DNA from: a virus
IMG/VR virus record: IMGVR_UViG_3300048590_000532
Coordinates: 1-45,722 of that record
Length of the DNA stretch: 45,722 nucleotides
Strand: one strand, 5' to 3'
Below are positions 38,256 to 44,487 of this stretch, one piece after another. Below the pieces are notes generated by a model. That model was given only the letters and a program-made list of their open reading frames with translations. It was not told the DNA's origin and made no database searches. The translations under genes were made by a program, and so were the position numbers. The first letter of the stretch is position 1; the number at the start of each line of letters is the position of its first letter.

Positions 38256-38639
38256 TCAGTGATGCACGACCGGAAAGTCCCGCGCCAACTCAGCAACCCT
38301 TTCGTCCAGTTCATCCTGGTCCATGCCTTCGAGCAGGAGGAACGCCAGCTCCTTGGTCGACATATCCCCAACCTCGTCGATGAGTTCCGCCATCAGAGCC
38401 TCACGCCACTCAGCCGGTACACGTTCGAGGTCCGCTCGTTCCCCAACACCCTCATCCCCCGAAATCCTGGCCCGCTCATCCGGGGTAAAAAGCTCCGTGA
38501 TGTACTTGTGCTCATAGCTGCTCGCCGGGCCCATCGTAACAAAGTGGTCCATAGCCTCATCGTAATACTCAAACGGACCGGTAAATTCCTGGTCCGCGTT
38601 CAACCCACCAATCGGCTTCGTGATAATGATCCACTGCAT
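38256..38639 (-). CDS. small acidic protein, function unknown
   Basis: 127 residues from ATG 38639 with GGAGGAGAAG upstream. It begins MQWIIITKPIGGLNADQEF, with the feel of a short beta strand pair, then an acidic helical half rich in Glu/Asp/Leu (DMSTKELAFLLLEGMDQDEL) and an HH end. No known motif. Its start is 2 nt after the stop of the 58-residue gene upstream, so the two are coupled. Confidence 0.6.
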   Translation of the reverse strand: MQWIIITKPIGGLNADQEFTGPFEYYDEAMDHFVTMGPASSYEHKYITELFTPDERARISGDEGVGERADLERVPAEWREALMAELIDEVGDMSTKELAFLLLEGMDQDELDERVAELARDFPVVHH

Positions 38640-38640
38640 A

Positions 38641-38817
38641 TCACTTCTCCTCCAGCAGCAACAGGGTATCATCGTCAAAGACGTCATGGTCCCCATTGTC
38701 ATACATGATGGTAGTGTCCCCTCCCCACACCCCGATGATCGTTGCGGTTTCGTGCTCATTCACCCAAACTGTTCGACCAACGTGATCGGGGGTGATCTGC
38801 TCATGCGTCGTTCTCAT
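38641..38817 (-). CDS. 58-residue protein, SH3-like pattern, function unknown
   Basis: ATG 38817 to TGA 38641, with AGGAGACGACA upstream. Sequence pattern: GRTVWVNEHETATIIGVW, GGDTTIMYDNGDHDVF, DDDTLLLLEE: five short alternating strands, like a small SH3/Tudor-like barrel. First gene of the minus-strand trio, behind a promoter 32 nt upstream. Confidence 0.6.
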   Translation of the reverse strand: MRTTHEQITPDHVGRTVWVNEHETATIIGVWGGDTTIMYDNGDHDVFDDDTLLLLEEK

Positions 38818-38848
38818 TGTCGTCTCCTACGTTAGAATGCACATACAC

Positions 38849-38876
38849 CTTACAAGACAAGATCACACCACGTCAA
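38849..38876 (-). promoter_or_regulatory. promoter for the three small minus-strand genes
   Basis: Minus strand TTGACG (38876-38871), 16-bp spacer, TGTAAG (38854-38849). Divergent from the plus-strand promoter at 38917; AGCAAGATT (38894-38902) lies between the two. Confidence 0.5.
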
Positions 38877-38916
38877 TACATAATCCCACCGCAAGCAAGA
38901 TTTTTCAATCCGCAGG

Positions 38917-38945
38917 TTTACAATGGCAGACAAAGTCTTTATACT
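38917..38945 (+). promoter_or_regulatory. strong promoter for the right-hand plus operon
   Basis: TTTACA (38917-38922), 17-bp spacer, TATACT (38940-38945), 27 nt before the first ATG. AGCAAGATT lies 14 bp upstream of the -35. Confidence 0.72.
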
Positions 38946-38972
38946 GCAATTCACGATCAACACTGGAGCAAC

Positions 38973-39164
38973 ATGATGTCTACCCTAATTCAATTCGACA
39001 ACCTCGCCGACTTGAGCGAGTTCAACTGCCCCACCCCCTTCATCGTCATGCACCCCTTTGTCTTGTTTGATGCCGAGCCTGAGGACATTATCGAATGGCT
39101 TGAGTCCGAAAACTTCAGTCGTGAAGATGGCTACTTTATGGTATGGCAGCCCTATGACTACTGA
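38973..39164 (+). CDS. small protein, function unknown
   Basis: 63 residues from ATG 38973 (or 38976) behind TGGAGC. A hydrophobic middle (FIVMHPFVLFDAEP) is flanked by acidic parts (DNLADLSEFN, EDIIEWLESEN), no motif known. First gene after the strong promoter at 38917; it overlaps the next start by 11 nt. Confidence 0.55.
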   Translation: MMSTLIQFDNLADLSEFNCPTPFIVMHPFVLFDAEPEDIIEWLESENFSREDGYFMVWQPYDY

Positions 39165-39357
39165 CCTCATCACCCTCAAACACATATGCCGCGAGTTTGA
39201 CCTCGACGCATACCCGCTACGGCAGGTTCTCAGGGCCAATCTGAAGCACAAGCGCAATCAGCGTTGGAAATGGAAGCCTGACGACCCGCAACTCACCGAA
39301 GTCCGCCAACTGGCTGCACAGATGAAGGAGAAGAAGCATGGCCAAGACAAAGCATAG
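39154..39357 (+). CDS. small HTH-module protein
   Basis: 67 residues from ATG 39154. Residues 5-55 carry the winged-helix-like module of this phage: LKHICREFDLDAYPLRQVLR, basic turn, RWKWKPDDPQL wing and a helix. The same pattern is in the proteins at 12667 and 39338. The C-terminus is Lys rich. No good ribosome site is visible, so coupling to the upstream gene is likely. Predicted DNA binding, target unknown. Confidence 0.55.
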   Translation: MTTDLITLKHICREFDLDAYPLRQVLRANLKHKRNQRWKWKPDDPQLTEVRQLAAQMKEKKHGQDKA

Positions 39358-40012
39358 CGGCATCGAGCAGGAGATGGTCAGTTCACCTACCAGGCCTCCC
39401 CGCTACCATCCGTTTTTCACCGTTCGCGACTCCGACGGTAACGAGGAGCGTTTCTTCACCCACGCTTTTCGCACCGCCTACGCAGCCCACTACTGGCTGG
39501 ACATGATCATCACCGCCTGCACAGAGCGAAACTGCCACCAGAACTGGAAATCACCAACACGTTTACTCTTCACAGACCCCGAGACCAACAGATCTCTTGA
39601 GATCAAGGAGGACCGCATCGAAGACCTGATCGAATACGAACCCACGAAGGAGGAGAAACTATGGATCCCACCGTACCCCCAAAGCCAACAGCTCAACCGC
39701 CTCTCAAACTTCTGGGACTGGCAGAAGACGTTCTTGTGCCCTACGAATACTTCCGAGCCCGAAGAACAGCCCAAGAGTACACCCAAGCCCAAGAAACGTC
39801 AGCCAGCCCCGAACAGGCACAAGACGACGAAGGCCCCAGTCGATCCCAACCAGGTGACAGTCGCCCAGATGGCTGCGGAAGCCAACATCCCGGCGAACAA
39901 GGCCCGGCAAATCCTGCGCAAAGCAGGTATGAAGAAACCCGAAGGGGGCTGGACCTACGCGAAGAACGACCCGACTATCAAGACCATCCGCGACCTCTTC
40001 GCGAAAGGCTGA
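39338..40012 (+). CDS. two-part protein with C-terminal HTH module
   Basis: 224 residues from ATG 39338 behind AAGGAGAAGAAGC. Residues 20-115: a mixed domain with HPFFTVRDSDGNEERFF and AYAAHYWLDMIITACTER. Residues 140-168: Lys/Pro/Arg linker. Residues 170-224: HTH module (VTVAQMAAEANIPANKARQI, LRKAGMKKPEGGWTY wing). This layout, an N-terminal effector domain plus a DNA-binding module, suggests a site-specific regulator. The linker region is overlapped by another open frame with a strong ribosome site. Confidence 0.6.
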   Translation: MAKTKHSGIEQEMVSSPTRPPRYHPFFTVRDSDGNEERFFTHAFRTAYAAHYWLDMIITACTERNCHQNWKSPTRLLFTDPETNRSLEIKEDRIEDLIEYEPTKEEKLWIPPYPQSQQLNRLSNFWDWQKTFLCPTNTSEPEEQPKSTPKPKKRQPAPNRHKTTKAPVDPNQVTVAQMAAEANIPANKARQILRKAGMKKPEGGWTYAKNDPTIKTIRDLFAKG

Positions 40013-40095
40013 TCGGATACGGCATCATCTGGCCACTCAGCATCGCCATCCGGTGCCTCCATCTCGCTTTATTCATCGCTTGGCTCCTCCGTTAA
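39661..40095 (+). CDS. possible overprinted gene with C-terminal TM helix
   Basis: 144 residues in the +1 frame relative to the gene at 39338, overlapping it for 352 nt. The start ATG 39661 has an excellent AAGGAGGAGAAACT site, but that site also encodes KEEKL of the overlapped protein. The 3' part extends 83 nt past the other gene and encodes a clear transmembrane helix (GIIWPLSIAIRCLHLALFIAWLL), which the overlap cannot explain. The middle is Gln/Arg/Pro/Ser rich, as a shadow would be. It could also start internally. Confidence 0.35.
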   Translation: MDPTVPPKPTAQPPLKLLGLAEDVLVPYEYFRARRTAQEYTQAQETSASPEQAQDDEGPSRSQPGDSRPDGCGSQHPGEQGPANPAQSRYEETRRGLDLREERPDYQDHPRPLRERLIGYGIIWPLSIAIRCLHLALFIAWLLR

Positions 40096-40117
40096 TTCGG
40101 AGGAGTCAGTCATTTTT
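40081..40117 (+). terminator. rho-independent terminator
   Basis: TGGCTCCTCCG (40081-40091) pairs with CGGAGGAGTCA (40098-40108), 11 bp with one G-U, around TTAATT, then GTCATTTTTG. Ends the operon that starts at 38917. Confidence 0.82.
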
Positions 40118-40430
40118 GTTCGCGCGAATATACACGGCAATGTATCTATCTATGAATTTATCCAATAATATCAACGCCGTCGGTATTCCCATAGCGCATC
40201 GCGAGCAATGTTAATCCACAGGTGAAAGTGCAACAATATCAACCCATTGACGCGCCTGGTAACACATCAAAAAGCTACCTGAGGCCTTAAGTGATTGATT
40301 TGACAGCGAAATCCAATAGACGCCGACATTGATATACATACACATGACCGGCAGAGCATGAGCGTTGACTTTGCACGACTTTTCATGGCAGAATTGACAT
40401 TGCTATCACTACCAGTAAAGGAAATCACCG
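40118..40430. other. AT-rich intergenic region with direct repeats
   Basis: 313 bp without a gene, visibly more AT-rich than the genome. Direct repeats CAATAATATCAACGCC (40163-40178) and CAACAATATCAACCC (40231-40245). Near-consensus DnaA boxes TTATCCAAT (40158-40166) and TTAATCCACA (40211-40220). An extended -10 (TGATATACA) near 40331 may be the promoter for the gene at 40431. Candidate origin or control region; no direct proof. Confidence 0.45.
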
Positions 40431-40955
40431 ATGCTCGCTAACCCAACCCCTATCCTTCACCGGGAATTTGGCATAGGCCTGACACAGCTTATGGCCGCCA
40501 TAAAGATACCCCATATTAAACGCGACACCGTGCGAACCATGATTGGTCGTCATCGAATACCCGAGCACCTCCATAAACGGCTGTTCCTCCCCACGATGAC
40601 TGTGTGGGGGCAAGCAGTGAATGACCGGCATCGAGCGGCACAGCAGCTGTGGGCATGTTACTTCCCCAACCATGAGCCTCACGTCTACCACCTGCTGAGC
40701 TTCGTGTTCTATTTCCCCGACAACCGGTTGCTCAAGGAAGCAGGTATACACGGGCGGACCCTGCACAAAATCCTGCGCCGGCCCAAGCTCACGAAAAAGC
40801 AGCTGCGCGACATTGCACCATTCGCCATGAAGTACCGCGATGCGCTCGCGTCCGAGAAGCAACGCGGCGGATCGGACCCACGATACATGAAGCTCCATCG
40901 CGCGTTGACTGATCCCAAGCGCCTGTATGAACCAGGGGAAATCATCGCAGATTAA
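40431..40955 (+). CDS. putative DNA-binding protein, function unknown
   Basis: 174 residues from ATG 40431 behind AAAGGAA. Basic, helical, with many His and Arg (HIKRDTVRTMIGRHRIPEHLHK) in an HTH-like N-terminal part, a HLLSFVFYFPDNRLLKEAGI middle and a second basic region (HKILRRPKLTKKQLR). It lies next to the AT-rich repeat region, so it could bind there. No family recognised. Confidence 0.5.
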   Translation: MLANPTPILHREFGIGLTQLMAAIKIPHIKRDTVRTMIGRHRIPEHLHKRLFLPTMTVWGQAVNDRHRAAQQLWACYFPNHEPHVYHLLSFVFYFPDNRLLKEAGIHGRTLHKILRRPKLTKKQLRDIAPFAMKYRDALASEKQRGGSDPRYMKLHRALTDPKRLYEPGEIIAD

Positions 40956-40961
40956 CGGCGA

Positions 40962-40991
40962 TTGACCTGGCAGCATCGTTTCGCATATAGT
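40962..40991 (+). promoter_or_regulatory. promoter
   Basis: TTGACC (40962-40967), 18-bp spacer, TATAGT (40986-40991), 29 nt before the start at 41021, which has AAGGAGATA as ribosome site. Confidence 0.68.
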
Positions 40992-41020
40992 GAACCTGCC
41001 TCAAACGAAGGAGATACCCG

Positions 41021-41212
41021 ATGGCAAACGCAACCACCCCTGTCAAGCTCCCGTTCAAGAAGGAGACCAAGAACATGCTCCAGTACCAGGCGCCCGACGA
41101 CGAGAAGAACGTCTCGCCGATCCCGACGCTCTACGTCCGGAAGGACGTGTTCGACTCGGGCAAGGAATGGCCGCCGTTCCTCGAGATCACCGTCAAGGGC
41201 GTGGCGAAGTGA
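41021..41212 (+). CDS. small conserved-type protein, function unknown
   Basis: 63 residues behind an ideal promoter and AAGGAGATACCCG. A Lys-rich N-terminus (KLPFKKETKNML), then PTLYVRKDVFDSGKEWPPFLEITVKG, a compact beta pattern. The strong expression signals suggest an abundant early protein. No match recalled. Its stop shares a GTGA with a weak alternative start of the next frame. Confidence 0.6.
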   Translation: MANATTPVKLPFKKETKNMLQYQAPDDEKNVSPIPTLYVRKDVFDSGKEWPPFLEITVKGVAK

Positions 41213-41295
41213 TCGACGCCCACTCCCTACGCCATCATGGCGTGTCACCCACGGGACGCATAACATCCAAGGTCCCCAGCTTCAAGGAGCTTCCC

Positions 41296-41919
41296 ATGAA
41301 TGTCACCAACCTCAATCGCACTGACCTGACCGACACCGAGCGTCAGCTGTCCGAGCTCGTGTTCGCGCACTACCACAGCAATCCCAAGCCGGGTCAGCGC
41401 TCGCGTGTCAGCGACGAGTTCGCCCGCAACCTCCGCGGCGATGAAGCCTGCATCATGCGTCTCGCCACGCTGCTCGCCAAGATGGTCGAGCCGGAACACG
41501 CGGACAAGGTCGGCGAAGTCGCCGGGTTCTACATCACGCCGGCCCGCCCGCCCGGTTCCATCAGCGACCTGCTGCAGGCCCTGCTCAATCCCGAGCCGCG
41601 GACGCTCGACACGATCCTGCGCCAGCCGCTCAGCTATCCCATCCTGGGCGTCAATCCCATCGTGCTCTGGGCCAAGGCGTTCGTCGTGCTGCAGGGGCTC
41701 TACTCGGACGTCGACTTCGACCACGAGTATGCCGAGGTGGATGACGACGAGTTCCGCCCGGCGATCCACGGCGATGGCATCAACATCGTCTCGGTCAACG
41801 GCGCGCTGCTGCAGGTGCTGCGTGAGGCCAACCTGACCGACAACATCGACCACTCGTTCTTCGCCACTCACCAGGACGAAGACGGCTGGGTCTTTTCCCG
41901 CGGCCAAGTGAATGGCTGA
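41296..41919 (+). CDS. protein of unknown function
   Basis: 207 residues from ATG 41296 behind AAGGAG; a GTG at 41209 in the same frame would add 29 residues but has no ribosome site. The N-terminal half is helical (LTDTERQLSELVFAHYHSN, EFARNLRGDEACIMRLATLL). The C-terminal half is acidic with EYAEVDDDEFRPAIHGDG and ends DEDGWVFSRGQ. High G+C codon use like the replication genes. No motif recognised. Confidence 0.6.
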   Translation: MNVTNLNRTDLTDTERQLSELVFAHYHSNPKPGQRSRVSDEFARNLRGDEACIMRLATLLAKMVEPEHADKVGEVAGFYITPARPPGSISDLLQALLNPEPRTLDTILRQPLSYPILGVNPIVLWAKAFVVLQGLYSDVDFDHEYAEVDDDEFRPAIHGDGINIVSVNGALLQVLREANLTDNIDHSFFATHQDEDGWVFSRGQVNG

Positions 41920-42061
41920 GACCACCGTCGGCATTTTCTGGGTGGCATGGACAGTATACCTTGCCTCCCAGGGCATCCGCCAAAAGCAAGCAGAACCGCT
42001 CATCGGCTACCTGTTGAGTTCCTGCCTGACAGGCTACACCGCATACCTGCTGCTGAACTGA
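41912..42061 (+). CDS. 49-residue membrane protein
   Basis: ATG 41912 to TGA 42061, overlapping the previous stop by 8 nt. Two hydrophobic segments: TTVGIFWVAWTVYLAS (4-19) and LIGYLLSSCLTGYTAYLLL (30-48), joined by a polar turn (QGIRQKQAEP), so a hairpin of two membrane helices. Last gene before a strong terminator. Small hydrophobic early proteins of phages often act on the host membrane; the target is unknown. Confidence 0.55.
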   Translation: MAETTVGIFWVAWTVYLASQGIRQKQAEPLIGYLLSSCLTGYTAYLLLN

Positions 42062-42064
42062 AAT

Positions 42065-42092
42065 GGGGGCCGAGCAATCGGTCTCCTTTTTT
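42065..42092 (+). terminator. rho-independent terminator with GCAA loop
   Basis: GGGGGCCGA (42065-42073) and TCGGTCTCC (42078-42086) pair over 9 bp (two G-U) around GCAA, followed by six T (42087-42092). Confidence 0.87.
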
Positions 42093-42105
42093 ATTGGAGA
42101 GAAGC

Positions 42106-42276
42106 GTGAAACCAGCAAAGGTCATAGCCGCCACGTGCCGCCATTGCGGGCGTGAGCTGAAGATACACCCACAGGATAATGCCAAGAACGCGCTCAAACG
42201 CAATCGCTGGTCGAACATCGACCTGACCGGCAAGACTGCTATCTGTCGTCCATGCGGCAAGAAAGGACTGAGATGA
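42106..42276 (+). CDS. small zinc-ribbon protein
   Basis: 56 residues from GTG 42106 behind GGAGAGAAGC. C-x2-C pairs CRHC and CRPC about 36 residues apart frame a basic middle (KNALKRNRWSN), a zinc-ribbon layout. Probably binds nucleic acid or an RNA polymerase. It follows a terminator, so it is expressed by read-through or a weak promoter. Overlaps the next start by 4 nt. Confidence 0.6.
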   Translation: MKPAKVIAATCRHCGRELKIHPQDNAKNALKRNRWSNIDLTGKTAICRPCGKKGLR

Positions 42277-42509
42277 TGACCATTGACGAATACGACCAGA
42301 GCCGCAAGTTCCTCGAGAAGAAGTCGCTCGAGTATCCGTTCGCCTGTCGGACGAAAGTCAAGTGGCCCGATCCCGAACACGTCAAGCGGCTCACGCGCCT
42401 CGACTTCGTTCAGGCCCCGCTGATGAAGGAACGGGAATGGCGCTTCCGCACAGCCGCCGAGATGCAGCGGTTCAAGCATAACTACACCACGCTCGAGAAC
42501 AGAGTTTGA
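42273..42509 (+). CDS. small basic protein, function unknown
   Basis: 78 residues from ATG 42273 (ATGA overlap). Lys/Arg rich with FLEKKSLEYPF, KVKWPDPEHVKRLTRLDF and a helical end EMQRFKHNYTTLEN. No motif. It ends 8 nt before the large inverted repeat and promoter at 42517. Confidence 0.5.
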   Translation: MMTIDEYDQSRKFLEKKSLEYPFACRTKVKWPDPEHVKRLTRLDFVQAPLMKEREWRFRTAAEMQRFKHNYTTLENRV

Positions 42510-42516
42510 GCATCAT

Positions 42517-42564
42517 TCCGGAAGCAAGATTGCTGTTGACACGGGTCTTGCTTCCGGATACAGT
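42517..42564 (+). promoter_or_regulatory. strong promoter inside a perfect 13-bp inverted repeat
   Basis: Arms TCCGGAAGCAAGA (42517-42529) and TCTTGCTTCCGGA (42546-42558) are exact reverse complements, 16 nt apart. TTGACA (42536-42541) lies in the loop, the right arm fills most of the 17-bp spacer, and TACAGT (42559-42564) follows directly. A protein bound to both arms would cover the -35 and spacer, so this is a likely operator. As RNA it could also form a stable hairpin, but no T tract touches it. Confidence 0.75.
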
Positions 42565-42593
42565 CTTTTTGTTATCAACGCAAGGAGGCTATC

Positions 42594-42695
42594 ATGACCA
42601 TCAACCAAATCATCGCCCTCGCAGTCGCAGGCAAAACTCTTCCCGATCACAAAGACCCTGTCCTGTCGGGACTCAACGCTTGTGGGAGGGGCTGA
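42594..42695 (+). CDS. 33-residue peptide gene
   Basis: ATG 42594 to TGA 42695 behind an ideal AAGGAGG, first gene after the promoter at 42536-42564. It begins MTINQIIALAVAGKTLPD: a short hydrophobic helix, then a polar end with Cys near the terminus. Its stop is one nt before the next ATG. Either a true small protein or a leader peptide. Confidence 0.5.
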   Translation: MTINQIIALAVAGKTLPDHKDPVLSGLNACGRG

Positions 42696-42696
42696 T

Positions 42697-42924
42697 ATGA
42701 ACGCACCTATCAAACCCAACTCCACGATGATGACCGCCCTGCGCGAGCAGGCCAGCGCCATCTACAACTGCTGGATCAACGGCAACGAGTCAACCGCCGC
42801 CACGATGCTCCACCAGGTTCCACATGACCGTACCGCCTACGTGGTCCTGATGATGACAGTGCTCGCCCTCCACGAAGGCAAGCAGTACCCCTTCTCCCAG
42901 TTCATCGCGAGGGCGACCCGATGA
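42697..42924 (+). CDS. small helical protein, function unknown
   Basis: 75 residues from ATG 42697 behind GGGAGGGG. Helical with MMTALREQASAIYNCWINGN, STAATMLHQVPHDRTAYVVLMM and a Phe/Arg end. It overlaps the next gene by 4 nt (ATGA). No motif recognised. Confidence 0.55.
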   Translation: MNAPIKPNSTMMTALREQASAIYNCWINGNESTAATMLHQVPHDRTAYVVLMMTVLALHEGKQYPFSQFIARATR

Positions 42925-43238
42925 CCAGGTCTACCTCATCGCTCGTTTGTGAGTTCGTCACCGACCTCAAGTCCGGTGAGGAGTTCACAGCCCGGCAACT
43001 GTTCGAGTTGCTCGAGCAGGACGGTGCAACACATGCCGCAGTGTCCGGCACGTTGCATCGCCTGGTCCGCCTCGACATCCTGGCAATCGTCCGCAAGGAC
43101 TACCTCGGATGCGAGCGCAAGTCGTATGTCTTTCAGGTGGTCAACCCCGACCTGCCTGTGACGACAAACGAACACAAACGGTCCGTCTGCGGGTTCACCC
43201 GCACGGACACCGAACGCACCCCACTTTTCAAGGAGTAA
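42921..43238 (+). CDS. winged-helix DNA-binding protein
   Basis: 105 residues. Residues 5-70 read as a winged helix: FTARQLFELLEQDGATHAAV then SGTLHRLVRLDILAIVRKDY as recognition helix and wing, like PadR/MarR-type or phage arsR-like folds. The tail is Thr/Arg rich. Part of the operon under the inverted-repeat promoter, so it may autoregulate it (inference). Confidence 0.65.
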   Translation: MTRSTSSLVCEFVTDLKSGEEFTARQLFELLEQDGATHAAVSGTLHRLVRLDILAIVRKDYLGCERKSYVFQVVNPDLPVTTNEHKRSVCGFTRTDTERTPLFKE

Positions 43239-43243
43239 ATCCT

Positions 43244-43873
43244 ATGGCGAAACGCCCCACGAAAAAAGCGCAACCGACCACGGAGACATACCCTGTCTTG
43301 CAGCAGGCGTATGACCACTTCAACGAAACCCTCTTCGACGGTCAGTTGCCGAACTGTCTCATCACCCTAAGCGCCGAACTGAAGAAGGCCTATGGGTACT
43401 ATCGCAACCACCCCTTCGCTCACACCAAATTGAAGGACCAGTCGACGGACGAAATCTCGCTCAACCCGTTCACGTTCACCGGACGCAGCGACCGCGACAT
43501 CTACTCGACGCTCGTCCACGAAATGGTGCACCTATGGCAGCATCACTTCGGCGTCGATAACAAGAAGACCGCTCATGACAAGGAGTGGGCGAACAAGATG
43601 GAAGAGATCGGATTGATGCCATCTTCCACAGGTGCCGAGGGGGGCAAGCGCACCGGTCGTCGCGTGTCGCACTACATCATCGAGGGTGGAGCGTTCGACA
43701 TCGCCGAGAAGAAGTTCAAGGGCGTGATCGCTTGGCGCGGTGCACCCATCGAGCGCGTCAAGAAAGGCAGCAAGCGAACCAAGTACTCGTGCCCTATGTG
43801 TGAGACCAACGCCTACGGCAAACCGGAACTGTCGCTCATCTGCGGCGACTGTGATGAGGGGATGACGGCATGA
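43244..43873 (+). CDS. SprT-like zinc metalloprotease
   Basis: 209 residues from ATG 43244 behind AAGGAG. Catalytic HEMVH (92-96) followed by LWQHHFG and a third-ligand KTAHDKEW segment, the SprT/Spartan-like order. The C-terminus has a zinc ribbon (CPMC, CGDC about 15 residues apart). Family members cleave DNA-bound proteins, for example DNA-protein crosslinks. A phage version may clear host proteins from DNA. Followed by an ATGA overlap. Confidence 0.85.
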   Translation: MAKRPTKKAQPTTETYPVLQQAYDHFNETLFDGQLPNCLITLSAELKKAYGYYRNHPFAHTKLKDQSTDEISLNPFTFTGRSDRDIYSTLVHEMVHLWQHHFGVDNKKTAHDKEWANKMEEIGLMPSSTGAEGGKRTGRRVSHYIIEGGAFDIAEKKFKGVIAWRGAPIERVKKGSKRTKYSCPMCETNAYGKPELSLICGDCDEGMTA

Positions 43874-44103
43874 CGATACGCGCGACATGGGCCTTCAATG
43901 GCCAGACGAAAATCATCTTGGGAAACTGGCACCGGTTGTGGTGCCTGCTGTTCGGCCCGTTCTACTACCTGTTCAAGGGCATGTTCCTATGGGCGATCTT
44001 GTCGTTCTTCACGCTCAACGGCTTGTGGATCGGCTTCCCACTGTTCAATCGCGCCATCGTTCTGCGCCACTACCATCGCAAGGGGTGGGTGCAAGAATGC
44101 TGA
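43870..44103 (+). CDS. small membrane protein
   Basis: 77 residues. Two hydrophobic stretches (WCLLFGPFYYLFKGMFLWAI and FFTLNGLWIGFPLF), then a basic end (LRHYHRKGW). A pattern also seen in small inner-membrane proteins with a GPFYYL motif. ATGA overlap with the protease gene and 7-nt overlap with the next. Function unknown. Confidence 0.6.
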   Translation: MTIRATWAFNGQTKIILGNWHRLWCLLFGPFYYLFKGMFLWAILSFFTLNGLWIGFPLFNRAIVLRHYHRKGWVQEC

Positions 44104-44369
44104 AGTATCGCATCCGATACACATGGCCCGACGGCAAGGTCCGCTATCGTAAAGACGGCGGACTTTGCAAGAGTCCGGAGGACGCTACGGTATTTACCTT
44201 GATCGAGGCGTCTGATATAATCAAACAATCCAATGATGCCCGCATCGTTTGGGACATACGCACAACCAAGGAGGCCTGCCATGACAGTCCGATACTACCA
44301 CTTCTATACGATCCCGACCAAGAACCAGAAATCCCGCCGCCGAAACGTCGATCCCGTAAAAAGCGCTAG
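44097..44369 (+). CDS. small protein, function unknown
   Basis: 90 residues from ATG 44097. Starts with a short beta hairpin (KYRIRYTWPDGKVRYRKDGG), then a helix (TVFTLIEASDIIKQS) and a beta strand with a Trp, ending in Pro/Lys/Arg tail. The last 89 nt are shared with the next gene in another frame, so the tail may be dispensable. Confidence 0.55.
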   Translation: MLKYRIRYTWPDGKVRYRKDGGLCKSPEDATVFTLIEASDIIKQSNDARIVWDIRTTKEACHDSPILPLLYDPDQEPEIPPPKRRSRKKR

Positions 44370-44487
44370 CGAAAGCCGCGAGGTTCGTGACTGGTACAAT
44401 CGCATGAACATGCCGACGGCTGTCTTTATCAACCAGCAACCTACGTCTCCTGACGAGTTGCCCTTCGGCGAAAGGCTTTGGAAATGA
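44281..44487 (+). CDS. small basic protein, function unknown
   Basis: 68 residues from ATG 44281 behind AAGGAGG. Basic N-terminal half (TKNQKSRRRN), then VRDWYNRMNMPTAVFINQQP and a polar end. The strong ribosome site supports it despite the 89-nt overlap. It couples to the next gene by ATGA. Confidence 0.55.
   Translation: MTVRYYHFYTIPTKNQKSRRRNVDPVKSASESREVRDWYNRMNMPTAVFINQQPTSPDELPFGERLWK

Noticed and set aside
43109-43243. N-terminal extension of the SprT-like gene
   Set aside because: The extra 45 residues are a shadow of the winged-helix gene; ATG 43244 has AAGGAG upstream.
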